The notes under the pieces: model-generated
Database searches by the model: none
What the model saw: the letters and a program-made list of their open reading frames with translations, nothing else
Told to the model about the DNA's origin: nothing
Position numbers and translations under genes: made by a program
Origin: Sulfurimonas sp.
Lineage (GTDB): Bacteria; Campylobacterota; Campylobacteria; Campylobacterales; Sulfurimonadaceae
Reading direction: 5' to 3'
Assembly: GCA_027044845.1 (NCBI GenBank)
Contig: JALUBM010000183.1
Coordinates: 1-5,213, forward strand
DNA: 5,213 nt
In this document: one piece after another, positions 1-5,213 of the stretch
Layout of the letters: every line of letters begins with the position of its first letter
Numbering within the stretch: the stretch's first letter is position 1

Positions 1-54
1 GGAAACAAATACAACAAATGTAGCCAAGAGTAGTATTGGATTTATATCTAACAT
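1..54 (-). CDS. atpF': F0F1 ATP synthase subunit b' (N-terminal fragment, partial)
   Basis: Only the first 18 codons are present; the gene continues past position 1. The ATG at 54-52 reads MLDINPILLLATFVVFVS, a short polar start followed by a hydrophobic stretch from about residue 6, which is the usual single N-terminal membrane anchor of F0 b and b' subunits. The b/b' dimer forms the peripheral stalk that holds the F1 head to the membrane a subunit. The start is well supported: an AGGAGGT ribosome binding site sits just upstream and a TATAAT box lies about 23 bases above the ATG. The identity rests mainly on the start peptide, which resembles Sulfurimonas-type b' proteins as I remember them, and on position: in Campylobacterota the atp operon, beginning with the b' gene, follows parB. 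With so little sequence it could be assigned as b rather than b', but another family is unlikely. Confidence 0.8.
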   Translation of the reverse strand, partial: MLDINPILLLATFVVFVS

Positions 55-57
55 AGC

Positions 58-64
58 ACCTCCT
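58..64 (-). promoter_or_regulatory. Strong Shine-Dalgarno site of the ATP synthase b' gene
   Basis: On the minus strand the bases read AGGAGGT, a near-full match to the 16S rRNA anti-Shine-Dalgarno sequence, ending 3 bases before the ATG at 54 (the AGGAGG core ends 4 bases before it). It is the best ribosome binding site in the window; proB, birA and parB have almost none. This fits a gene that initiates independently and at a high rate, as expected for the ATP synthase operon, and it fixes the b' start codon. Confidence 0.8.
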
Positions 65-69
65 AAAAG

Positions 70-105
70 TTGCGTGATTATACTATGATAAAATTGAAAC
101 GATAG
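70..105 (-). promoter_or_regulatory. Probable sigma-70 promoter of the atp operon
   Basis: The 84-base gap between parB and the b' gene holds a perfect TATAAT at 82-77 on the minus strand. Upstream of it is a T-rich stretch (about 83-99), and no good TTGACA-type -35 box is found at the normal spacing. That pattern is typical of housekeeping promoters in Campylobacter and Helicobacter, where the -10 box and upstream T-rich tracts matter more than a -35 box. Transcription would start near position 70, leaving a leader of about 15 bases that contains the AGGAGGT site. No GC-rich hairpin with a T tract lies in the gap, so read-through from parB is also possible. The TATAAT is seen directly; its use as a promoter is inferred. 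Confidence 0.55.
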
Positions 106-138
106 TTAAATGAAGATATAAATTTGTTATTTTTTTAA

Positions 139-987
139 TTAATTTCTAAAATGTGACAAAAAGTCATTGATTTCATTTTGTGAGTCAAAATTGATGGTAA
201 TTTTATTTTTTAAGTCCTTCACATGTAAGCCTAAAGCACCGAGTTCTTCTTTGAGCTCTGAAAAATCATAATTGACAGAATCACTTTGCGTTGATGCATC
301 TGAAGGAGTCTGTCTCTTTTTCATATTTTTTATCATGGTTTCCACTTCACGTACACTCAATTTTTGACCAACAATTGAATTTAAAATTAATTGTTGATTA
401 TTTTCATCTAAACCAACCATAACTTTAGCATGCCCTGCTGAAATTTTTTTGTCAATCAAAGCTTTTTGAATTTTTGGAGACAGTTGCAGTAAACGTAATG
501 TATTTGTTATATGCACCCTACTTTTATGAATAATATTTGAAAGTTCATCATGCGTAATATCATGAAGCTTAATCAGTTCGATATAAGCCTCTGCCAGTTC
601 AACAGCATTTAACTCTTCTCTCTGAATATTTTCAATAAGAGCAAACTGTCTCATCTTTTGTTCATCAGAGTTTAACACTACTGCACGAATTTTTTTAAGT
701 TTTGCAAGTTTTGAAGCACGAAATCTTCTCTCTCCTGCTATAAGTATATAACCGTCTATATCTTCCGTTACGATAATAGGCTGAATTAATCCATCATTTT
801 TAATAGATTCAGAGAGTTCTAAAAGTGCTTCTTCATCAAATGATTTTCTCGGTTGAAAAGGGTTCGGTCGAATATCTTTGAGTGGTATTTCTAAAATAGC
901 ATCATTCTGTGAACCTTCATTTTCGTATGCTTCATCTATTTCACCCAAGAGTGCATCTAAGCCTCTCCCTAACTTTTGTGACTTCAT
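139..987 (-). CDS. parB: Chromosome partitioning protein ParB (Spo0J/Noc-type CTPase)
   Basis: ParB binds parS sites near the replication origin, spreads as a CTP-dependent sliding clamp and works with ParA to segregate the chromosome. The 282-residue protein has the usual length and order. A basic start (KLGRGLDALLG, about 6-16) resembles the N-terminal ParA-contact segment of Spo0J-type proteins. The ParB/Srx core runs about 33-125 and includes NPFQPR (42-47), the CTP-binding GERRFR motif (85-90) and ENIQR (119-123). The central helix-turn-helix domain (about 130-190) includes ITHDELSNIIHKSRVHITN (144-162). A polar, serine-rich linker (about 224-240) leads to the C-terminal dimerisation domain (about 241-282). 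The ATG overlaps the parA TAA as TAATG, and no Shine-Dalgarno site is seen near it, so translation is probably coupled to parA. The stop is TAA at 141-139. No full parS site is evident in the window. Confidence 0.96.
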   Translation of the reverse strand: MKSQKLGRGLDALLGEIDEAYENEGSQNDAILEIPLKDIRPNPFQPRKSFDEEALLELSESIKNDGLIQPIIVTEDIDGYILIAGERRFRASKLAKLKKIRAVVLNSDEQKMRQFALIENIQREELNAVELAEAYIELIKLHDITHDELSNIIHKSRVHITNTLRLLQLSPKIQKALIDKKISAGHAKVMVGLDENNQQLILNSIVGQKLSVREVETMIKNMKKRQTPSDASTQSDSVNYDFSELKEELGALGLHVKDLKNKITINFDSQNEINDFLSHFRN

Positions 988-1769
988 TATTTTATTATTG
1001 CCTGTGCTAAATTTTGATATGCGATAGATCCGCTTGATTTTACGTCATAAAGAATAGCTGGTTTTCCAAATGACGGAGACTCCGCAAGTTTTACATTACG
1101 CGGGACTACTATGTATTTATCTGCTTCATCTTTAAAGAGTTTTCCTTTAAAATGTTGGCGTAAATCTGCAAAGACCTGCTTTGAAAGATTGTTTTGTGAA
1201 GAGAACATCGTTGGTAAAAAACCTTTTACTGCCAATTTTGGATTAATTGATTTTCTCACCAATTTTACTGTATTCAAAAGTTGTGCCAAACCTTCAAGTG
1301 CAAAAAATTCGCACTGAATAGGAATAATAACCGAATTTGCGGCAGAAAGTGCATTGATGGTCATAGGTCCAAGTGCTGGCGGAGAATCTATAATTATATA
1401 ATCATAATCTTTTTGAATATTTACAATCGCTCTTTTCAAAACAAGCTCACGCCCTTTAGCCTTGTCGGCATCATAATACTCTTTTTCTATGCCTACGAGA
1501 CCAATATTTGAAGGTGCAAGATGAAGAGTCGGCAAATCAGATTTTAAAATAATATCTTTAAGCTTTTTTGTGCCAATAAGTACATGATAAATATTAAATT
1601 CATAGTCATTTCGGTGAAATCCCAATGATGTCGTGGCATTAGCCTGCGGATCAGAGTCAATCAAAAGCACTTTTTTTTCTGCAACAGCCAGTGAAGCTGC
1701 CAAGTTTACAGCAGTAGTAGTCTTTCCTACCCCACCCTTTTGATTTGCAATTACTATTATTTCACTCAT
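987..1769 (-). CDS. parA: Chromosome partitioning ATPase ParA (Soj-type)
   Basis: ParA is a deviant Walker ATPase that forms ATP dimers on the nucleoid and is released by ParB, driving origin segregation. The 260-residue protein shows all the expected motifs: deviant Walker A KGGVGKTT (11-18) with the signature lysine at 11 and the phosphate-binding lysine at 16, Walker A' LLIDSDPQ (35-42) with Asp40, and Walker B YIIIDSPPALG (124-134) with Asp128. The C-terminal VPRNVKLAESPSFGKP segment (222-237) is typical of Soj-type proteins. There is no N-terminal helix-turn-helix, so this is the short chromosomal form (type Ib-like size) rather than the long plasmid type Ia. The ATG overlaps the birA stop as ATGA, and the TAA overlaps the parB start. 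Codons 31-33 contain a run of eight A residues (minus strand). Soj rather than MinD is supported by the adjacent parB and by the lack of a visible C-terminal amphipathic membrane helix. Confidence 0.97.
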   Translation of the reverse strand: MSEIIVIANQKGGVGKTTTAVNLAASLAVAEKKVLLIDSDPQANATTSLGFHRNDYEFNIYHVLIGTKKLKDIILKSDLPTLHLAPSNIGLVGIEKEYYDADKAKGRELVLKRAIVNIQKDYDYIIIDSPPALGPMTINALSAANSVIIPIQCEFFALEGLAQLLNTVKLVRKSINPKLAVKGFLPTMFSSQNNLSKQVFADLRQHFKGKLFKDEADKYIVVPRNVKLAESPSFGKPAILYDVKSSGSIAYQNLAQAIIK

Positions 1770-2401
1770 CGCCTGCTATATATCCTCTCACCATTTACAT
1801 TTAAACTGCCATCATTCTCAAGGACTAAAGCCTCAAGCGATATTCTTTCATTATTACTATGTGTAAAAAATTTCTTATTATTTTCAAATTCTATCTTATA
1901 TTTGCTAAAAACTTGCTTCCATAAAACATTTTTTGCAATTTTTTTAAAATATTCTTCTAATAATATTTCTCTATTTATTGTTATATCTAGTAATCCAAAT
2001 CCTTTAGGTGCTGTTGTAAGATTCACACCAACACCACAAATAAGAGTATTGTTAACAATATTTGTAATTATACCACCAATTTTTTTGTTTTCTATATACA
2101 AATCATTGGGCCATTTTAAAAAAACTTTTGAGCCAAATTGATTTAAAGTCTCTTTTAATAAATAAGATAAATATATAGAAACAGATTCTAATTTCAAATC
2201 TTTTGGCAATGTATCGCTACTAAGGCAAAAAGACAAAAAGAGGTTACCCTCTTGTGAAATCCAACTATTTTTTCTACTGCCAATACCATTTGTTTGAATA
2301 TCTGTCACCACCGCTACAGGGGTTTTTAGTGTATTCTTTTTCAAGGCTTCTTTTAAATAAAGCTGCGTAGAAGGTAGTTTTTTAAAGTAAAGTATCTTCA
2401 A
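1766..2401 (-). CDS. birA: Biotin--[acetyl-CoA-carboxylase] ligase, monofunctional
   Basis: This enzyme makes biotinyl-AMP from biotin and ATP and attaches biotin to a lysine of carboxylase carrier proteins such as AccB. Numbered from the TTG at 2401 (211 residues), it shows STQ (11-13), the biotin/adenylate loop TNGIGSR (37-43, replacing the GRGRRG of E. coli BirA), KWPND (96-100), KKIGGI (106-111) with the expected active-site lysine, and GVGVN (123-127). A short C-terminal SH3-like segment ends the protein (about 188-211). No N-terminal helix-turn-helix is present, so it should not repress biotin genes. The start is uncertain. TTG gives MKILYF leading directly into the conserved first strand and overlaps fmt by 20 bases. 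An ATG at 2419 adds six residues. The open frame reaches an ATG at 2521, but that would overlap fmt by 140 bases and add unrelated sequence. No candidate has a good Shine-Dalgarno site, so coupling to fmt is likely. It appears more AT-rich than its neighbours. Confidence 0.9.
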   Translation of the reverse strand: MKILYFKKLPSTQLYLKEALKKNTLKTPVAVVTDIQTNGIGSRKNSWISQEGNLFLSFCLSSDTLPKDLKLESVSIYLSYLLKETLNQFGSKVFLKWPNDLYIENKKIGGIITNIVNNTLICGVGVNLTTAPKGFGLLDITINREILLEEYFKKIAKNVLWKQVFSKYKIEFENNKKFFTHSNNERISLEALVLENDGSLNVNGERIYSRR

Positions 2402-3296
2402 GGGTAAGTCTTTTACCATTAATGTATGAGATGACATCCATCTCTTTTTTTGATTGTGGCTGTACTTTATAGATACGTAAAGAACCCTGTTTACATGTAA
2501 CAACAACACTTGTTTTATCAATTACAATAATCTTTCCTGCATCTTCATACATAATATCTGCAGATTCTAACTTCATCGCTTTTATTTTAAGTCCATTTGA
2601 AAGATAAATGCCTGGCCATGGAGTGAATGCACAATACTTATTATAAACTTCTAAAGCAGTCTCAAATTTTACTTCACCGTCTGCTTTTGTAATTTTTTTA
2701 CAGTGTGTAGCCTCTGCTTCATCTTGTTTTTTTGGCGTATATGATGCAAAATTATGTACTATATCTACCGTTAAATCTGCTGCAATTTGTGTAAGTTTGT
2801 CAAAAAGTTCTTCTACCATCATATCATCAGCAACGGAAATTGTCTCAATTTTTAAAATATCACCAGTATCAAGTCCCTCTTCCATTAACATTGCAGTTAC
2901 ACCTGTAGTCTGGTCACCATTAAGCAATGTTTGTTGAATTGGACTGGCTCCACGGTATTGAGGTAGTATTGAAGCATGTAAATTAATGCACGGTGCATGC
3001 TCCAAAATTTCTCTGGGCAGTATCTGTCCATAAGCAGCTACCAAAATATAATCGCACTCTATTAATAACACCTCTTGAATTGCTTCTTCATCACGCAGTC
3101 TATTTGGCTGGTATAGCGATATATTATGTTTTTGAGCAATCGTTTTTACAGGAGGAGGTGTAAGTATTTTTTTACGTCCAACAGGTTTATCTGGCTGCGT
3201 GTAAACAGCCACGACATTGATGTCATTGGTATCTATCAATCTTTGAAGAATCTTCTGAGCATAATCGGGTGTACCCATAAATATAACATTTGTCAT
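2382..3296 (-). CDS. fmt: Methionyl-tRNA formyltransferase
   Basis: Fmt transfers a formyl group from 10-formyltetrahydrofolate to Met-tRNA(fMet), producing the bacterial initiator tRNA. At 304 residues it has normal family length. The N-terminal Rossmann-like catalytic domain (about 1-203) begins VIFMGTPDYA (4-13), contains QPDKPVGRKK (34-43), and carries the formyltransferase signature INLHASILPQYRGASPIQ (104-121). Asn105, His107 and Asp143 (in LDTGD) correspond to the catalytic triad known from E. coli Fmt. The C-terminal tRNA-binding OB-fold-like domain (about 204-304) includes KADGEV (204-209), FTPWPGIYL (224-232) and a closing NGKRL (293-297). The ATG at 3296 lies 2 bases after the proB stop, with an AAAGG site 6 bases upstream. 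The 3' end overlaps birA. Missing family residues: none noticed. Confidence 0.97.
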   Translation of the reverse strand: MTNVIFMGTPDYAQKILQRLIDTNDINVVAVYTQPDKPVGRKKILTPPPVKTIAQKHNISLYQPNRLRDEEAIQEVLLIECDYILVAAYGQILPREILEHAPCINLHASILPQYRGASPIQQTLLNGDQTTGVTAMLMEEGLDTGDILKIETISVADDMMVEELFDKLTQIAADLTVDIVHNFASYTPKKQDEAEATHCKKITKADGEVKFETALEVYNKYCAFTPWPGIYLSNGLKIKAMKLESADIMYEDAGKIIVIDKTSVVVTCKQGSLRIYKVQPQSKKEMDVISYINGKRLTLEDTLL

Positions 3297-3298
3297 AA

Positions 3299-4060
3299 TT
3301 AGCCTTTACATGTAAAGAGTGTGCCACCCTCGTGGGAGGACTCTATCATAAAACTTTTCACATCACTTAAATCAAATCCACTGGCAAGAAAAGTATCAAT
3401 ATTTGCCTTTAGCAAATAATCTGCCGCCTTAAGTTTTGTAACTATACCACCTGTCGCAAAAATATTATTTGGGCTTACATCTTTTCTTAATTCTTCTTCA
3501 TCAATCTTATTTAGAATTTTAAGAGGTTTCGCATCCCTATTTTGTCTTGGATCACTATCATAATAAGCATCAATATCAGAAAGAATAATCAACATATCCG
3601 ATTCTGTACCTTTTGTTATATAGGCTGAGAGTTGGTCATTATCACCAAGTTCAAGTTCTTCTGTTGCTGTTGCATCATTTTCATTTACAATAGGAAGAAC
3701 ATCATGGCATAATAGTGTTTTTACAGTTGAACGCACTCGTTTTATATCGTCTTGAGAATTTAAATTTGCCGCTGTTACTAAAACTTGTGCTACCATTATA
3801 TCGTATTGTAGAAATTTTCTTGTATATTTATTCATAAGTACGGGCTGACCAATTGCTGCGAGTGCCTGCTTGTTAGCAATAATATTTCTGTCAAGTTTTA
3901 ACTTTGTATAACCACCTGCAACCGCACCAGAAGAGACTAAAATTACTTCATGCTCTTTTCTAAGTTCAGTTAAAAAATCAACAAGCGCTTGCATTCGTTC
4001 AAGTGCTATTTCCCCGTCCTGAGTCAAAACAGCACTTCCGACTTTCACTACTACACGCAT
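3299..4060 (-). CDS. proB: Glutamate 5-kinase (gamma-glutamyl kinase), short form without PUA domain
   Basis: ProB phosphorylates L-glutamate with ATP, the first step of proline synthesis; its product is passed to ProA, which is not in this window. The 253 residues cover the amino-acid kinase fold only: VKVGSAVLT (5-13), the phosphate-binding SSGAVAGG (43-50), the glutamate-binding NENDATA (126-132) and GDNDQLSA (139-146), SDIDAYYDSDP (161-171) and the nucleotide-site ATGGIVTKLKAA (202-213). E. coli ProB is about 367 residues because of a C-terminal PUA domain; here the protein ends soon after the kinase fold (EGGTLF, 244-249), so the PUA domain is naturally absent, as I recall for other Campylobacterota. 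The ATG starts 3 bases after the obg TAG with no clear Shine-Dalgarno site, which suggests coupling to obg. The TAA is 2 bases before fmt. The final codons form a 14-base palindrome. Confidence 0.96.
   Translation of the reverse strand: MRVVVKVGSAVLTQDGEIALERMQALVDFLTELRKEHEVILVSSGAVAGGYTKLKLDRNIIANKQALAAIGQPVLMNKYTRKFLQYDIMVAQVLVTAANLNSQDDIKRVRSTVKTLLCHDVLPIVNENDATATEELELGDNDQLSAYITKGTESDMLIILSDIDAYYDSDPRQNRDAKPLKILNKIDEEELRKDVSPNNIFATGGIVTKLKAADYLLKANIDTFLASGFDLSDVKSFMIESSHEGGTLFTCKG
3303..3307 (-). promoter_or_regulatory. Shine-Dalgarno site of fmt
   Basis: On the minus strand AAAGG lies 6 bases before the fmt ATG, inside the last codons of proB. It supports the ATG at 3296 as the fmt start. 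Four of its five bases are also the 3' arm of the palindrome at 3304-3317, so the site could pair weakly with upstream mRNA. Confidence 0.6.
3304..3317. repeat. Perfect 14-base palindrome at the end of proB
   Basis: The bases CTTTACATGTAAAG read the same on both strands. They encode the last residues of ProB before the final glycine and overlap the fmt ribosome binding site. As RNA it could form at most a weak, AU-rich stem of five pairs with a CAUG loop. The ten-base core TTACATGTAA occurs again at about 2486-2495 inside fmt. It could be a regulator site or chance; no function is shown. Confidence 0.5.
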
Positions 4061-4063
4061 ATT

Positions 4064-5164
4064 CTACAGTCTTGTCTGATGTACTAAATTAAAGAGTGCA
4101 TACTTTAAAGGTTCTATATTTTTACTGATAGCAGAAGATATAGGAACGATAAAATAAGGTTTTTCTCTATCATACCCAAATGTTTCATCAGCACTCTCTT
4201 GAATAAAATATGATAAATCTTTATCAAAATCAAATTCACTACCATTACTTGGTTCAAGTTCAAGCATCTTTATAAACTCAGCAACTTTTTCATTTATCTC
4301 ATTTTGAGGAATAATATCTGTACGTGTTAGAGCAATAGCATATCGTGAACTTCCCAGTTTATCAGAGAAAGAAGCCACCTCATTTTTCAGTGTTTCAATC
4401 TGTGCTTTTAAATCTCTATATGAAGCTAAATCAATCATAAACAGCAATGTCTTTGTTCGCTCTATATGACGCAAAAACTGGATACCAAGACCTTTTCCTT
4501 CATGTGCTCCACCGATAATTCCAGGAATATCTGCCATAACAAAAGACTCATAATCTCCAATATTTACTTGTCCAAGCTTCGGTGTTAATGTTGTAAATTC
4601 ATAATTTGCAATCTCAGGTCTCGCATTAGACACAGTAGAAATAAGTGTAGATTTTCCGACATTTGGAAAACCAACCAAACCAACATCAGCAATAAGTTTC
4701 AAATCAAGTTTTATATTTTTTGTTTCCCCTTTTTCACCTGGTTGTGCATAAGTTGGTCTTTGATTTGTAGGAGATTTAAAATGCGTATTACCCAGTCCAC
4801 CTTTTCCACCTTGAAGAAACTTTTCTTCTTGTCCGTCTTTTAGCATATCAAAAAGAACTTCACCACTTTCCTGATCAACAATCTGCGTTCCGGGTGGAAC
4901 AATAACAACTTTTTTTGCACCTGATTTTCCTGTACAATTAGAGCCTTCTCCAGGTTTACCGTTATCTGCTTTTATATGCATTCGTCTTTGAAAATGCGAA
5001 AGTGTATGCGTATTATTATCACATTTAAACCAGATATCACCGCCTTTTCCTCCGTCACCACCATTTGGACCACCATTGAGTACAAACTTTTCACGACGGA
5101 ATGCAACACATCCTTGTCCACCTTTTCCAGAACTAACTGATAATTCAACACTATCTGTAAACAT
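4064..5164 (-). CDS. obg: Obg family GTPase (CgtA)
   Basis: Obg is a GTPase that binds the 50S subunit and acts in ribosome maturation and stress control. The 366-residue protein begins with the glycine-rich Obg fold (about 1-157; GKGGQGC 13-19, [13 protein letters not shown] 31-43, QGGKGGLGN 118-126). The G domain has G1 GFPNVGKST (165-173), switch I/G2 YEFTTLTP (188-195), G3 ADIPGII (211-217) and G5 ISSA (342-345). The G4 position reads LTRTD (279-283): the aspartate is kept, but the usual Asn-Lys of NKxD is Thr-Arg. The stretch from G4 to G5 is long and holds an acidic segment (about 302-334). There is no extended charged C-terminal tail; the protein ends shortly after the G domain. The ATG at 5164 has an AAGGA site 7 bases upstream. 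proB starts 3 bases after its TAG. In relatives obg follows rplU-rpmA, which would lie just beyond 5213. Confidence 0.96.
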   Translation of the reverse strand: MFTDSVELSVSSGKGGQGCVAFRREKFVLNGGPNGGDGGKGGDIWFKCDNNTHTLSHFQRRMHIKADNGKPGEGSNCTGKSGAKKVVIVPPGTQIVDQESGEVLFDMLKDGQEEKFLQGGKGGLGNTHFKSPTNQRPTYAQPGEKGETKNIKLDLKLIADVGLVGFPNVGKSTLISTVSNARPEIANYEFTTLTPKLGQVNIGDYESFVMADIPGIIGGAHEGKGLGIQFLRHIERTKTLLFMIDLASYRDLKAQIETLKNEVASFSDKLGSSRYAIALTRTDIIPQNEINEKVAEFIKMLELEPSNGSEFDFDKDLSYFIQESADETFGYDREKPYFIVPISSAISKNIEPLKYALFNLVHQTRL

Positions 5165-5171
5165 TGTACAA

Positions 5172-5176
5172 TCCTT
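5172..5176 (-). promoter_or_regulatory. Shine-Dalgarno site of obg
   Basis: On the minus strand AAGGA lies 7 bases before the obg ATG at 5164, preceded by an A-rich tract. Good spacing supports this start codon, which also gives the standard Obg beginning ([10 protein letters not shown]). Confidence 0.7.
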
Positions 5177-5177
5177 T

Positions 5178-5209
5178 TTTATGACTCTGCTTCATTTTAA
5201 ATACTTAAA
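5178..5209 (-). promoter_or_regulatory. Possible weak promoter upstream of obg
   Basis: On the minus strand TTTAAGTATT (5209-5200) matches the TTTAAGTnTT upstream element that I recall being described for Campylobacter jejuni housekeeping promoters. Sixteen bases further on is CATAAA (5183-5178), only a moderate match to TATAAT; a TAAAAT at 5199-5194 lies too close to the upstream element to pair with it. A start from CATAAA would fall at or just before the obg ribosome binding site, which leaves very little leader. Most transcription may instead come from upstream (rplU-rpmA in relatives). This is a tentative call based on short matches in AT-rich sequence. Confidence 0.2.
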
Positions 5210-5213
5210 AAAG

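Noticed and set aside
55..138. Possible Rho-independent terminator after parB
   Set aside because: The gap has T-rich and A-rich runs but no GC-rich inverted repeat able to form a stable stem.
336..362. Possible parS site inside parB (TTCACGT on the plus strand)
   Set aside because: Aligned to the usual parS palindrome TGTTTCACGTGAAACA it matches only about half of the positions and is not palindromic.
1111..1511. Plus-strand open frames at 1111-1317 and 1281-1511
   Set aside because: They lie antisense within parA, which has full motif support. Their translations are low-complexity and resemble no family, and no ribosome binding site or promoter supports them.
1740..2141. Plus-strand open frame of 133 codons across the parA start and birA
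   Set aside because: It is antisense to two well-supported genes. Its Phe/Leu/Ser-rich translation is what AT-rich coding sequence gives when read backwards, so the apparent hydrophobic character is not evidence of a membrane protein.
2402..2521. N-terminal extension of birA to the ATG at 2521
   Set aside because: The added 40 residues overlap the C-terminal coding region of fmt in another frame, have no helix-turn-helix pattern and sit before the conserved start of the ligase fold.
5165..5213. Possible 3' end of rpmA (ribosomal protein L27)
   Set aside because: rpmA is expected upstream of obg by synteny, but the few bases before the edge contain stops in several frames and no recognisable L27 C-terminus, so nothing can be assigned.
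1..5213. A mobile element, toxin-antitoxin, defence or other undescribed system
   Set aside because: The window is filled by well-known housekeeping genes with short junctions. There are no transposase, integrase, spacer-repeat arrays, tRNA genes or unexplained long gaps.

Overview
This window is an AT-rich stretch of a bacterial chromosome in which every convincing gene lies on the minus strand, so the biological reading direction runs from position 5213 down to 1. The gene order is obg, proB, fmt, birA, parA, parB, then the start of an F0 ATP synthase b'-type subunit. From memory this matches the arrangement in Campylobacterota (formerly Epsilonproteobacteria; Campylobacter, Sulfurimonas and relatives), where rplU-rpmA usually sits just upstream of obg and the rest of the atp operon follows parB. 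The proteins fit that group: a short ProB without a PUA domain, a monofunctional BirA without a DNA-binding domain, and a chromosomal ParA/ParB pair placed away from gidAB. A Sulfurimonas-like organism is a reasonable guess, but the genus is not proven by the sequence.

Layout in transcription order. 5213-5165 is a 49-base leader holding the obg ribosome binding site (RBS) and possibly a weak promoter. 5164-4064 is obg (ribosome-assembly GTPase). 4060-3299 is proB (glutamate 5-kinase), 3 bases after obg. 3296-2382 is fmt (Met-tRNA formyltransferase), 2 bases after proB. About 2401-1766 is birA (biotin protein ligase), overlapping the end of fmt and probably using a TTG start. 1769-987 is parA, overlapping birA by ATGA. 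987-139 is parB, overlapping parA by TAATG. Then comes an 84-base gap with a perfect TATAAT and a strong AGGAGGT RBS, and the first 18 codons of the ATP synthase b' subunit run off the window edge at position 1.

The six complete genes are packed with 0-3 base gaps or overlaps, so they very likely form one transcription unit with translational coupling. Their functions (ribosome maturation, translation initiation, proline synthesis, biotinylation of carboxylases, chromosome segregation) are unrelated housekeeping jobs. The only clear break is the parB-atp gap, where the atp operon appears to gain its own promoter.

No mobile element, CRISPR array, RNA gene, defence system or previously undescribed system is visible. 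The points worth a second look are modest: a non-canonical G4 motif (TRTD) and an acidic insertion in Obg, the birA start, the high AT content of birA, a palindrome overlapping the fmt RBS, an A8 run in parA, and the atp promoter.
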